Assembly (NCBI RefSeq): GCF_004570845.1
Contig: NZ_SPQZ01000004.1
Coordinates: forward strand, 310,001-374,000
DNA from: Orlajensenia leifsoniae
GTDB lineage: Bacteria > Actinomycetota > Actinomycetes > Actinomycetales > Microbacteriaceae
Length of the DNA stretch: 64,000 bases
Direction: 5' to 3'
The translations under genes and the position numbers were made by a program. Shown here one piece after another: positions 42,201 to 50,632 of this stretch; position 1 is the first letter of the stretch; each line of letters begins with the position of its first letter. The notes beneath the pieces are model-generated. The model was not told the DNA's origin, did not search any database, and saw only the letters and a program-made list of their open reading frames with translations.

Positions 42201-43561
42201 GCGGTGTCCGGCGCATCTTCACCGATGGGATCGGCGACATGGACGGCGTCTTCACGCCCCGCTCCGGCGGTTACGAGGCGGTGGTCCAGATTCCGATCAC
42301 CGCCGCACAGGGGGAGACCCACAGCTTCGACGTGCGCATCCTCGACGAGGGGAACGCCGCCGCCGGCTGGAACTCGCCGGGCGCCGTCGGCACCATCACC
42401 CTGCTGGAGCCGCTGTCGTTCCTCGAGGTCGTGCAGGCGGCATCCGCACCGACCATCGATGGCGAGATCGACGATGCCTGGACCGACGCGAACGCGGTGA
42501 CCACGGACAAGCAGGTGGTGGGAACCTCGGGTGCCACCGCGACGGTGCGAACGCTCTGGCGCGACCAGACGCTGTACGTTCTGGCCGAGGTGGCCGACCC
42601 CGTCGTCGACGTGTCGGGATCCGACCCGTGGATCCAGGACTCGGTCGAGATCTACGTCGATCCCGGCAACGCTAAGAACGGCACCTACCGCTACGACGAC
42701 ACGCAGATCCGCATCAGCGCGGCCAACGCCGTGTCGTTCGGCACCGGCGACGAGGCCTTCCAGGCGAACCGGGTGCAGAGTGCCACGGCGCTCGCCGACG
42801 GCGGCTACGTCGTCGAGGCCGCGGTGAGCCTGCTCGAGTACGGCGGCATCGACACCGTGCACGGCCTGGACTTCCAGGTGAACGATGCGGCGGCCGGGGC
42901 ACGCACCTCCATCCGCAACTGGGCGGACCCGTCGGGCGTCGGCTACCAGTCCACGGCGCGGTGGGGCGTCGGACAGCTGGTGGCCGGCGCTGTGGCGCCT
43001 CCGGTCTCGCCGGTGAACACCGTCGCTCCGGCGATCAGCGGCACCGCGCTCGTGGGGAGCAGGCTCACCGCGACACCGGGAACCTGGGACACCGAGGGGC
43101 TGAGCTTCAGCTACCAGTGGCAGGTCGACGGCGTCGACGTCGTCGGCGCGACGAAGGCCGTCTACACCGTGCGGAAGACAGATGCCGGTTCCGCTCTGAC
43201 CGTCGTGGTCACAGCCGCGAAGGAGGGCATGACCTCGGCCACGGCGACCTCGGCCGCCGTGACTCCGAAGGCGCCGTCGGCCACGACCCTGTCGTTGTCG
43301 CGTCTGCTCGCCTTCTCCTGGCAGACCACGAAGGCGACGGTGAAGGTCTCCTCCAGCGAGTCCGTGGCCGGGGGCACAGTGCAGCTGAGCATCAACGGGA
43401 AGACGGCGGGAGCGCCCGTCGCCCTGAAGGCGAACGGCTCAGCCACGATCACTCTGCCGCCGCTCCGCTCGGGAATCCACATCGTGCGGGCTGAGTTCAG
43501 CGGGGTGGGCTCGGCTGCGAGTTCGGTCAGCAACCCGTTCCCGCTGCTGCTCCTGTTCTGA
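39275..43561 (+). CDS. Secreted multidomain xylan-degrading protein: CBM - NodB deacetylase (CE4) - CBM - GH10 xylanase - CBM9-like
   Basis: A 1428-residue exported protein. Domains in order: signal peptide 1-29 (cleavage after SPASA); CBM22-like (about 33-170); Pro/Asp linker; NodB deacetylase (about 205-390) with TFDDGPNPG (Asp216, Asp217) and NHSTSYDDM (His269); CBM22-like (about 406-557); GH10 xylanase (about 564-900) with acid/base Glu709 in FDVVNEV and nucleophile Glu827 in VTELDVTT; a split beta region and a CBM9-like domain (about 905-1240); an Ig-like repeat (about 1248-1330); and a final beta domain. No LPxTG motif, so it is likely free or bound through its CBMs. The deacetylase and xylanase together would attack acetylated xylan. 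In the deacetylase His-x-x-x-His motif the second position is Tyr273. Confidence 0.93.
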   Translation: MQRRTFGAIVIALATAGMVVGPISPASAAPVTVSSVDFEDGTTGSWTQSGGGAGTVSVVDDAAGKVAQITDRAADYVGLQSPTGIFEPGATYAFSMRARLAPGVPGSVGVRLVMKPAYTWIGNTTMTADAWTTVSGEYTVPADADPAALQVYIGTADLAPAAPYSYLVDDILVTTTDADPGPDPDPDFIPGGAPNPVATPVTLAQGSGDVAALTFDDGPNPGTTPALLDYLKANELHATFCVIGQNITAPGGAELLKRIVAEGHTLCNHSTSYDDMGGLSAAAAEERMKANLATIRTALGDPDAKVPFFRAPNGSWGQTAAVAVALGMQPLGVVNTINDWETQDVDTLTTNLRAAMKPGQVVLAHDGGGDRAGTLAAVKTVVSERLADGWTFSLPVGAPAASGGENVIDTDFEDGLDGWGPRDSGSGAPIVETTDAAAHEGEFSASVTERTSQGSGIGRDISGILQTGTTYDLTAWVRFGDGQPTDDVWLSMARTVDGSTSYSTLAQFASVANDGWTEVTATFQMGAADSALLYFETDYNGTNISDLYVDDIVVSVPEPSQVQDLLPIKDTVDFPVGVAIDSRETTGAASELLLKHFDQVTSENYMKPEAWYDANGVFTSNAEADTLMSFARDNDLNVYGHTLVWHSQTPAWFFQGDGGAPLTTGAADQQVLKDRMRTHIFSVAQHLSDTYGAFGSDTNPLYAFDVVNEVVSDAADSADGLRRSEWYRILGEQFIDLAFQYANEAFNGEYAAEGVEHPVTLFINDYNSEQAGKQARYHALVQRLLERGVPVDGVGHQFHVSLSLPASTLGEALVAFEDLPVTQAVTELDVTTGTPVTQANLIEQGYYYRDAFRSFREHADDLFSVTVWGLTDGRSWRASSGAPLVFDDGLQAKPAYDGIVDGDLAPRVRTANVFQGDVPLTGEATSSPEWDRLPLLPIEDRGSFQLRWAADHLTVYVNVDDATPAENDGLEFEVDGGVRRIFTDGIGDMDGVFTPRSGGYEAVVQIPITAAQGETHSFDVRILDEGNAAAGWNSPGAVGTITLLEPLSFLEVVQAASAPTIDGEIDDAWTDANAVTTDKQVVGTSGATATVRTLWRDQTLYVLAEVADPVVDVSGSDPWIQDSVEIYVDPGNAKNGTYRYDDTQIRISAANAVSFGTGDEAFQANRVQSATALADGGYVVEAAVSLLEYGGIDTVHGLDFQVNDAAAGARTSIRNWADPSGVGYQSTARWGVGQLVAGAVAPPVSPVNTVAPAISGTALVGSRLTATPGTWDTEGLSFSYQWQVDGVDVVGATKAVYTVRKTDAGSALTVVVTAAKEGMTSATATSAAVTPKAPSATTLSLSRLLAFSWQTTKATVKVSSSESVAGGTVQLSINGKTAGAPVALKANGSATITLPPLRSGIHIVRAEFSGVGSAASSVSNPFPLLLLF

Positions 43562-43567
43562 TCGGTC

Positions 43568-43601
43568 GCTCGCGCAGGGTGCGCAAGCCCCCTGCGCGAG
43601 C
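43568..43601. terminator. Intrinsic terminator after the xylanase gene
   Basis: GCTCGCGCAGGG (43568-43579) and CCCTGCGCGAGC (43590-43601) form a perfect 12-base stem seven bases after the stop. Confidence 0.85.
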
Positions 43602-43626
43602 GTCGCTGCGGCGGTAGCGTGGCGGC

Positions 43627-45069
43627 GTGGGCTGGTTCGACGCTCCGGATTACGAGTTCGCTCGAGAGGTGCTGCAGCGTGGTGTCGCGGCGCTCTATCT
43701 CGTCGCGTTCCTGTCGAGCCTGAACCAGTTCCGGGTGCTGCTCGGCGAGCACGGCCTGCTCCCGGTTCCCGACTTCGTCGAGGTCCTGAGGCGCGTACCG
43801 GCCAGACATCGGGGCTTCTCGCTGTTCCGCTGGCGCTACTCCGATCGGTTGTTGGCCGTCGTCTGCTGGCTCGGGATGCTGCTGGCGGCATCCGTGGTGC
43901 TGGGGCTCCCCCAATCGGGCCCGGCCTGGGTTCCGCTCCTCGTGTTCCTGGTGCTCTGGCTGTCGTACATGTCGATCGTGACCGTGGGGCAGACCTTCTA
44001 CGGCTTCGGCTGGGAGATGCTGCTGCTCGAGGCCGGATTCACCGTCGGGTTCCTCGGCTCGAACGAGGTGCCGCCGCCGACCTGGATCATCCTGCTCATC
44101 GCCTGGCTGGTGTTCAGGCTCGAGTTCGGGGCGGGCATGATCAAGATCCGTGGGGGCAGCGAGTGGCGTGACCTCACCGCGCTGTACTACCACCACGAGA
44201 CCCAGCCGATGCCCGGGCCGCTCAGCCGGCAGGCGCACCTGCTGCCGAAGTGGGTGCACAGGGCGGAGGTCGTGGGCAATCATGTCGGGCAGCTCGTCGT
44301 GCCGTTCCTCCTCTTCGCGCCGCAGCCGATCGCATCCGTCGCCGCGGTCATCGTCATCCTCACGCAGCTCTGGCTCGTCATCACGGGCAATTTCGCGTGG
44401 CTGAACTGGATCACGATCGTGCTGGCCTGCGCGCGCATCAGCGATCCGGTCGTGCATGCCGTCCTGCCGTTCGTTCCGGTGGACCTGGGTGCGGATGCCG
44501 CCGCTTCGCCACCCTGGTGGATAAGCATCGTCGGGCTGGCGACCGCCGTTCTGGTCGTGCTGAGCTGGTGGCCGCTGAGGAACCTGTTCGCTCGGAGGCA
44601 GCTGATGAACGCGAGCTTCAATCGCTGGCAGCTGGCCAACGCCTACGGGGCCTTCGGCACGGTCACGCGCCAGCGGGTCGAGGTGGTGATCGAGGCCACC
44701 CTGGACGACGACCCGCGCACGGCCGAATGGAGGGAGTACGAATTCAAGGGCAAGCCGGGCGACGTGCGGCGCATCCCACGCCAGTGGGCTCCGTACCACC
44801 TGCGCCTGGACTGGCTGATGTGGTTCCTGCCCCTCGGCAGTGTGCACGAGGACTGGTTCCACCGCCTGCTCGAGAAGCTGCTGCTCGCCGATCGACCCAC
44901 CCTGAGGCTGCTGCGCCGGGCGCCGTTCGGGTCGGATGCCCCGCGCCACGTGCGGGCACGAACGTACCTGTACAGGTTCTCGACGCGGGCCGAGCTCCGC
45001 GAGACCGGGGAGCGCTGGGTGCGCACCCCGCTGAGCATCGTCATCGGCCCGGTCTCGCTGCGGCAGTGA
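43627..45069 (+). CDS. Lipase maturation factor family membrane protein
   Basis: A 480-residue polytopic protein of the LMF1-like family. Several helices are visible (about 20-40, 78-100, 104-125, 145-165, 230-275 and 298-318), and family-like sequence includes FRLEFGAGMIKIRGGSEWRDL followed by ALYYHHETQPMPGPLS, and RQWAPYHLRLDWLMWF in the C-terminal soluble domain. In vertebrates LMF1 helps fold lipases in the ER; the bacterial function is unknown. The GTG start follows TAGCGT by six bases, so it is probably leaderless. It is convergent with the xylo-oligosaccharide operon and may be unrelated to it. Confidence 0.85.
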   Translation: MGWFDAPDYEFAREVLQRGVAALYLVAFLSSLNQFRVLLGEHGLLPVPDFVEVLRRVPARHRGFSLFRWRYSDRLLAVVCWLGMLLAASVVLGLPQSGPAWVPLLVFLVLWLSYMSIVTVGQTFYGFGWEMLLLEAGFTVGFLGSNEVPPPTWIILLIAWLVFRLEFGAGMIKIRGGSEWRDLTALYYHHETQPMPGPLSRQAHLLPKWVHRAEVVGNHVGQLVVPFLLFAPQPIASVAAVIVILTQLWLVITGNFAWLNWITIVLACARISDPVVHAVLPFVPVDLGADAAASPPWWISIVGLATAVLVVLSWWPLRNLFARRQLMNASFNRWQLANAYGAFGTVTRQRVEVVIEATLDDDPRTAEWREYEFKGKPGDVRRIPRQWAPYHLRLDWLMWFLPLGSVHEDWFHRLLEKLLLADRPTLRLLRRAPFGSDAPRHVRARTYLYRFSTRAELRETGERWVRTPLSIVIGPVSLRQ

Positions 45070-45096
45070 TGCGGCGGCGGGCCGGCTTCCCGGCCA

Positions 45097-46344
45097 TCAC
45101 AGGGTGACGGTCACCGATGACGCGAGCCCGGCCACCAGACGGACGGGGTCCGGCCTCCTGGAGGTAGGTGAAGCCGAGACGTCGTAGTCGCCGACGAAGC
45201 CGCGCAGCCTGAAGCGACCCACGGCATCCGTTCGCACCGTCGTCGGCGGCACCCACCACTCGCCCTTCACCAGGGCGTGCAGGGCGTCGTAGGCGGGCTT
45301 CCGGGAGCCGTCGGCCCGCACCAACCCGATCGGCGCGCCCAACCAGGCGTCGCGGTCGGTGATGCCCCAGTAGGTGATCGCCTCGACCGACGGGTGCGCG
45401 ACGAGCGAGCGGTAGTGCCGAGCGAGTTCGTCGGCCTGTCGGGCCTCGCCGTCGGGCGTCGATGGCCAGCTGGGCACCTGGTAGTCGTTCAGATCGACGA
45501 TGTGGCCCGGCATGAGTTCGCCGGACACCAGCGACGTCTCGGTCAGGTGCAGGGGCAGGCCGTAGCGGGCGAAGCGATCGACCATCGCGAGCATCGCGTC
45601 CTCGCCCCAGTAGCCCTGGTGCATGTGCGTCTGCAGCCCGATCGCCGAGATCGGGATGCCCGCTTCGAGCAGCCCCTCGAGCAGGCACTCGTAGGCGCTC
45701 GACAGGTCGAAGTCGTTGATCAGCAGGGTGGCTGTCGGGTTCGTCGCCAGCGCCTCCTCGAAGGCCAGCCGCACCATCGCGATGCGTCCGCGCTCGCGTG
45801 CCAGCCTGGTGATGCCGTTGTCCTCCTTGTCGAACACCGGCATGATGACGACCTCGTTGATCGCGTCCCAGGTGTCGATCAGGCCGGCGAAGTCGCCCAC
45901 CTCCCGGCGGATGCGTTGCCGCTGCAGCCGCTCGATGGCGTCGACGTCGTGGTCGAGGAGCCAGCGCGGCTGCACTGTGTGCCAGACCAGCGGATGCCCC
46001 TTCAGCGCCACACCGCGGTCGGCGAACCACTGCGCCGTCGCGGCGAGGCGCCGGGTGTCCGGGCTGCCGGGCTCGGGCTCGAAGCCTCCCCAGTAGAAGG
46101 GGAGCGTGGCGGTGTTGAAGAGGTCGAGCCAGAGGGCGGCGAGCTCGGCGTCGCCCGCCGACCCGGAACCGTTCGCGTGATCGACGAAGTCGAAGCCGAT
46201 GTTGCCGAAGGCGAAGGCATGGTCCCTCTGCTGCACGACCACGTCGGCATCCGGCAGCGGCCGGCCGGACTGGTCATGCACTGTGACCACGACCTCCCCG
46301 AGTCGGTGCGGAAGGTCGCCGCGACCCGGGGAGACGAGATCCAT
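45097..46344 (-). CDS. Cytoplasmic GH10 family endo-1,4-beta-xylanase
   Basis: A 415-residue GH10 enzyme with no signal peptide. The N-terminal beta segment (about 16-50, VVVTVHDQSGRPLPDADV and HAFAFGNIGFDF) and a short C-terminal beta segment (about 365-415) flank the barrel. Acid/base is Glu164 in WDAINEVV and nucleophile Glu269 in LHLTETSL; LKGHPLVWHTVQPRWL carries the substrate-binding His. It is the last gene of the importer operon, overlapping the GH3 gene (ATGA), so it probably cuts imported xylo-oligosaccharides. Confidence 0.92.
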   Translation of the reverse strand: MDLVSPGRGDLPHRLGEVVVTVHDQSGRPLPDADVVVQQRDHAFAFGNIGFDFVDHANGSGSAGDAELAALWLDLFNTATLPFYWGGFEPEPGSPDTRRLAATAQWFADRGVALKGHPLVWHTVQPRWLLDHDVDAIERLQRQRIRREVGDFAGLIDTWDAINEVVIMPVFDKEDNGITRLARERGRIAMVRLAFEEALATNPTATLLINDFDLSSAYECLLEGLLEAGIPISAIGLQTHMHQGYWGEDAMLAMVDRFARYGLPLHLTETSLVSGELMPGHIVDLNDYQVPSWPSTPDGEARQADELARHYRSLVAHPSVEAITYWGITDRDAWLGAPIGLVRADGSRKPAYDALHALVKGEWWVPPTTVRTDAVGRFRLRGFVGDYDVSASPTSRRPDPVRLVAGLASSVTVTL

Positions 46345-48743
46345 CAGTCGACCGGCTCGAGACGCACGCGCGCGTGCAGTTCCCGGGTGTGGTCGACGAC
46401 GCGCGTCGCGCCCGTGAGCTGCACCGACTGTGCGACGACGATGTCGCCGCTGGATCGGGCCAACCCGAGCACGATCTCGCCGGGCTCGACGATGCGCCGG
46501 CCGTCCCGGCCGGTGAAGCTCGCCAGGTCGGCCGGCACGTCGAAGACGACGCGAACGGATGCCCCGGGCTCGAGCGGCAGCCGCGCGTATCCGACCAGCC
46601 GCTGAACCGGGCGTACGACGCTGGCCACCGGATCGTGCAGATAGAGCTGCACGACCTCGACACCCGAGCGCAACCCGACGTTCTCGACTGTCACGGAGAC
46701 CTCGACGTGGCCGTCGGTGCCGAGTGATGAGGCGCTCGCGGAGGCATCACCCCACGCGAACGCGGTGTATCCGAGTCCATGCCCGAACGGGAATGCGGAG
46801 GCGGGGTCGATGTTCGACACCTCGCTCGCACCGGCGAGCGGAGACGCCAGGTACGTCGACGGCTGTGCTCCGGGATGCGCGGGCACCGAGACCGGCAGGC
46901 GGCCGCTGGGGTTCACCCGCCCGCTCAGCACTCCGGCGATCGCGGGGGTGCCCTCCTCGCCGAGGAAGAACGTCTGCACGATCGCGGATGCCGCATCCGT
47001 CGCCGATCCGAGGGCGTAGGGCCGCCCGGCCAGCAGCGTCACGACAGTCGGGGTGCCGACCTCGAGTACGGCGTCGAGCAGCGCCTGCTGCGCCCCGGGA
47101 AGCGCGAGGCTCTCGGCGTCGCAGCCCTCGCCGCTGGTGCCCCGGCCGAAGAGGCCGGCGCGGTCGCCGAGCGCGAGCACGACGACATCGGCAGCCCGAG
47201 CGGCGGCGACGGCATCGGGAATCGCTTCCGTCTCGCCGCCGTCGACCGTGGTGCCGCGAACGAAGTGCACCGTCGACGCCGGGAACTCGGCCCGGATCGA
47301 CTCGAGCAGCGTGGGCAGCTCGATGCCGATCGGCACCTCGGGGTGCTTCACGCCCACATGGGCCGGGAACGAGTAGCACCCGAGCACGGCGTAGGGATCG
47401 TCGGCATTCGGGCCAATCACGGCGATGTGCTTCGGAGCGTCGGATGCCGCCCCCAGGGGGAGCAGCCCGTCATTGCGCAGCAGCACGACGGCCTGCTCGG
47501 CGAGAGCACGCGCGATCTCGCGGTTCTCCGCCGAGTCGAGGTCGACGCTGCCGCGCAGCTCGGAGCCCGAGTCGAGGTCACGACCGAGCAGGGCAGCAGG
47601 CACGGGGGAGTAGTCGGCATCGAGCATGCCGAACTCCGCCTTCTGACGGAGCACCCGGCGCAGAGCCCTGTCGACGAGCGACTCGTCGACGCGGCCGTCC
47701 TCGATCGCCGCGACGAACCGCCCCGAGAACGCCTTGACCGTCGGCAGCTCGACGTCGATGCCGGCCTCGAGAGCCTGGGCGGCGGCATCCGTCCAGTCCC
47801 CGGCGACTCCGTGCAGCAGGTGCAGGAAGCCGATGGCGAAGTAGTCGGCCACGACAGTCCCGTCGAACCCCCACGTGTCGCGGAGCAGCTCGGTCAGCAG
47901 CGACCCGTCGGCCGCGGTCGGCACCCCGTCGATGTCGGTGTACGCGTTCATCACGCTGCGAACCCCCGACTCCCGCACGGCCATCTCGAAGGGCGGCAGC
48001 AGCACGTCGGCGAGCTCGCGTCGACCGACGGAGACCGGGGCGAGGTTGCGTCCGGCCTTCGACGCCGAGTAGCCGACGAAGTGCTTGAGGGTGGCCACGA
48101 CACCCTCGGACTCGAGGCCGCGGATGTAGGCGGAGGCCACGGTACCGATGAGGTACGGATCCTCGCCGATGGTCTCCTCGACGCGGCCCCAGCGGGCGTC
48201 GCGCACGACGTCGAGTACCGGGGCGAGTCCCTGGTGCACGCCGAGGCCGCTCATGTCGGCTCCGATGCGTGCCGCCATCCGCTCGACCAGATCGGGATCG
48301 AAGGCGGCACCCCAGCTCAGGGGAACCGGATAGGCCGTGGCTCCCCAGGCGGCGAACCCGGCGAGGCACTCCTCGTGCGCCATCGCCGGGATGCCGAAGC
48401 GGCTCTCGCGGATGATGCGTTCCTGGGTGCGCAGCAGCGACAGGGCGCCGAGCGCCGGATCCACCGGTGCCGTGCCGAACGGACGGGTCAGCTGGCCGAG
48501 GCCCGACGGGAGGAGGGCGTCGAGGTCGACGAGTTCCTCCATGTCGTGCTGGTGCGGGGCGACATCGCCGCCCTCGGCCGAGGCGCCGACCCAGATCCCG
48601 TAGAGCTGGGCCACCTTCTCCGACACCGTCATGGCGTCGATGAGCGCGTCGACGCGCTCGCCGATCGGGCGGGCTGTGTCCTGCCAGGCGGCATCAGTCG
48701 GAGCCGCATCCGTCACCAGATGCACTCTCTCGGGCGCGGTCAT
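46344..48743 (-). CDS. GH3 family beta-xylosidase/beta-glucosidase
   Basis: A 799-residue cytoplasmic GH3 enzyme. The barrel domain (about 25-385) contains RWGRVEETIGEDPYL, VATLKHFVGYSASKAGRN and the nucleophile Asp300 in GTVVADYFAI; the second sandwich domain (about 400-620) has HIAVIGPNADDPYAVLGCYS and the C-terminal FnIII-like domain (about 690-790) ends the protein. KHF and ADY match beta-xylosidase-type GH3. It overlaps the permease gene before it and the GH10 gene after it, so xylo-oligosaccharides are the likely substrate. Confidence 0.93.
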   Translation of the reverse strand: MTAPERVHLVTDAAPTDAAWQDTARPIGERVDALIDAMTVSEKVAQLYGIWVGASAEGGDVAPHQHDMEELVDLDALLPSGLGQLTRPFGTAPVDPALGALSLLRTQERIIRESRFGIPAMAHEECLAGFAAWGATAYPVPLSWGAAFDPDLVERMAARIGADMSGLGVHQGLAPVLDVVRDARWGRVEETIGEDPYLIGTVASAYIRGLESEGVVATLKHFVGYSASKAGRNLAPVSVGRRELADVLLPPFEMAVRESGVRSVMNAYTDIDGVPTAADGSLLTELLRDTWGFDGTVVADYFAIGFLHLLHGVAGDWTDAAAQALEAGIDVELPTVKAFSGRFVAAIEDGRVDESLVDRALRRVLRQKAEFGMLDADYSPVPAALLGRDLDSGSELRGSVDLDSAENREIARALAEQAVVLLRNDGLLPLGAASDAPKHIAVIGPNADDPYAVLGCYSFPAHVGVKHPEVPIGIELPTLLESIRAEFPASTVHFVRGTTVDGGETEAIPDAVAAARAADVVVLALGDRAGLFGRGTSGEGCDAESLALPGAQQALLDAVLEVGTPTVVTLLAGRPYALGSATDAASAIVQTFFLGEEGTPAIAGVLSGRVNPSGRLPVSVPAHPGAQPSTYLASPLAGASEVSNIDPASAFPFGHGLGYTAFAWGDASASASSLGTDGHVEVSVTVENVGLRSGVEVVQLYLHDPVASVVRPVQRLVGYARLPLEPGASVRVVFDVPADLASFTGRDGRRIVEPGEIVLGLARSSGDIVVAQSVQLTGATRVVDHTRELHARVRLEPVD

Positions 48744-49639
48744 CCCTTCACCGCCCCGGTGAGGCCGCCGACGATGCGGCGTTGGGCGAGGGTGAAGAAC
48801 AGGATGGCGGGCAGCATCGCGAGCGAGGTGAACGCCAGCACCGCCGCCGTGTCCTGCGAGTACTGCGTCGAGAACTGCTGCACTCCGAGAGGCAGCGTGT
48901 AGGTCGAGGCATCGCTCAGCATGAGCAGAGGCAACAGGTAGGCGTTCCAGCTGCCGACGAAGGCGAGCACGCCGACGGTGACGAGGCCGGGGCCCGACAG
49001 CGGCAGCAGGATGCGCCAGAAGAAGCCGAAGCGGCTGGTGCCGTCGATGGCGGCGGCATCCTCCAGCTCGGCTGGGATGGCCCGGAGGAACGGCACCAGG
49101 ATGATGATCGTCGTCGGCAGCGCGAAGGCGATCTGCGGCACGAAAACGCCGGCGAGAGTGCCGAGCAGGCCGATGTTCTTGAGCATCAGGTAGAGCGGCA
49201 GGATCGCCACGGTGATGGGGAACAGCAGGCCGGCCGTGAACATCGAGTAGATGGCGTCGCGGCCCTTGAACTCGTACCGCGCGATGACGAAGGCCGCCAT
49301 GACGCCGAGGATGACCACGCCGATGGTGGTCGCCAGCGCCGTGATGGTGCTGTTGCCCACCTGGAGCCAGAACGTCGGAGACGTGATGACGGAGGCGTAG
49401 CTGGTGAGCACCCACGGGTCGGGCCAGGCAGACGGATCCGCGTTGATCTGCGGCGTGGTCCGGAAGCCGCCGATCCAGATGTAGGCGACGGGCGCGATCG
49501 TGATGCCGACGATGATCAGTGCGATGAGGTAGACGAAGGGCTGGCCCCAGTCGAAGCCGCGACGGACTCCGGGGACGGGACCGGCGGATGGTTCGGGCTG
49601 GCCGGCTGTGGTCGGCGCCGCGATGGTGGGCGTGGTCAT
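48740..49639 (-). CDS. Xylo-oligosaccharide ABC transporter permease (MalG type)
   Basis: A 299-residue permease with six predicted helices after a Pro/Thr-rich cytoplasmic N terminus (about 1-28). The EAA loop is ELEDAAAIDGTSRFGFFWRI (near residue 195). The ATG at 49639 lies two bases after the stop of the first permease. The GH3 gene overlaps the 3' end by four bases. Substrate is inferred from the operon. Confidence 0.92.
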   Translation of the reverse strand: MTTPTIAAPTTAGQPEPSAGPVPGVRRGFDWGQPFVYLIALIIVGITIAPVAYIWIGGFRTTPQINADPSAWPDPWVLTSYASVITSPTFWLQVGNSTITALATTIGVVILGVMAAFVIARYEFKGRDAIYSMFTAGLLFPITVAILPLYLMLKNIGLLGTLAGVFVPQIAFALPTTIIILVPFLRAIPAELEDAAAIDGTSRFGFFWRILLPLSGPGLVTVGVLAFVGSWNAYLLPLLMLSDASTYTLPLGVQQFSTQYSQDTAAVLAFTSLAMLPAILFFTLAQRRIVGGLTGAVKG

Positions 49640-49641
49640 GA

Positions 49642-50622
49642 TCAACCCACTCCTTGGGTGAGGGAACCGGCGAGGTCGCGTCTGAGCACGAACCGCTGGT
49701 ACACGAGGGCGAAGATGAGGGACACGATGAAGAGGATCACCGCGACGGCGCTGCCGAAGCCGAGCTGGTTGCGCTGGAATCCGAACTGCACCATGTAGGT
49801 GGCCATGGTCGCCGTGGCTCCGGCTGGACCGCCGCCGGTGACGACCCAGATCATGTCGAAGAGCTGGAGGGAGCCGATGATCGACAGGAACGCCCAGATC
49901 CGGATGGTGGGCCCGAGCAGCGGAATGGTGATGTGGCGCTGAATCTGCCACCAGCTCGCGCCGTCGATGGCCGCGGCCTCGCTGAGCTCCTCGGGCACGC
50001 CCTGGAGGCCGGCGAGGAAGAGGATGATGGCGAAGCCGATGTACTTCCACGTCAGGATCCAGAACATGGTCCAGAGCACGACGTCGGAGTCGGCCAGCCA
50101 GAGCTTGGACATGCCGCCCAGGCCGATCGCGGACAGGAAGGCGTCGAACGGGCCGTCGGGCTGCAGGAGCAGCTTCCACGACAGTCCGGCGATGACCTCG
50201 CTGAGCACGTAGGGGATGAAGATGACGACGCGCAGCAGCGTGCGGCCGCGCATCCGCCGATTGAGGAGCAGGGCGAGTCCGATGGCCACGGGCCCCTGGA
50301 TCACCAGGGACAGCACGACGATGAACAGGTTGTGGCCGATGGCGCCGACGAAGACCGGGTCGGTGAGGGCCCGGATGTAGTTGTCGGGGAAGTTGAAGTC
50401 GGTGAGCGGCCCGAAGCCGTTCCACTTGTAGAGGCTGTAGACGGCGGCGAGGACCACGGGAACGAGGACGAAGCCGACGTAGACGATGGTGGCCGGACCG
50501 ACGAAGAGGGCGATCTCGAGGTGCTTGCGGCGGCGGGCGCGGGACGGTCGAGCCGACCGTCCCGCCGGGGTCGGGCCCGCGGAGACCGCGGACCCGACCG
50601 TTTCGGTGCGTGTGAGTGTCAT
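49642..50622 (-). CDS. Xylo-oligosaccharide ABC transporter permease (MalF type)
   Basis: A 326-residue permease with six predicted helices; the first is LEIALFVGPATIVYVGFVLV. The EAA loop reads ELSEAAAIDGASWWQIQRHI (near residue 235). It starts ten bases after the binding protein stop and ends two bases before the second permease. No ATPase is encoded in the operon. Confidence 0.92.
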   Translation of the reverse strand: MTLTRTETVGSAVSAGPTPAGRSARPSRARRRKHLEIALFVGPATIVYVGFVLVPVVLAAVYSLYKWNGFGPLTDFNFPDNYIRALTDPVFVGAIGHNLFIVVLSLVIQGPVAIGLALLLNRRMRGRTLLRVVIFIPYVLSEVIAGLSWKLLLQPDGPFDAFLSAIGLGGMSKLWLADSDVVLWTMFWILTWKYIGFAIILFLAGLQGVPEELSEAAAIDGASWWQIQRHITIPLLGPTIRIWAFLSIIGSLQLFDMIWVVTGGGPAGATATMATYMVQFGFQRNQLGFGSAVAVILFIVSLIFALVYQRFVLRRDLAGSLTQGVG

Positions 50623-50632
50623 GTGGTGTCGA

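Noticed and set aside
39344-42862. A very long open frame on the - strand (over 1100 codons) opposite the secreted xylanase
   Set aside because: It is a codon-bias shadow: the + strand protein has clear signal peptide, NodB and GH10 motifs, and the - strand product has none and is rich in Arg, Val and His.
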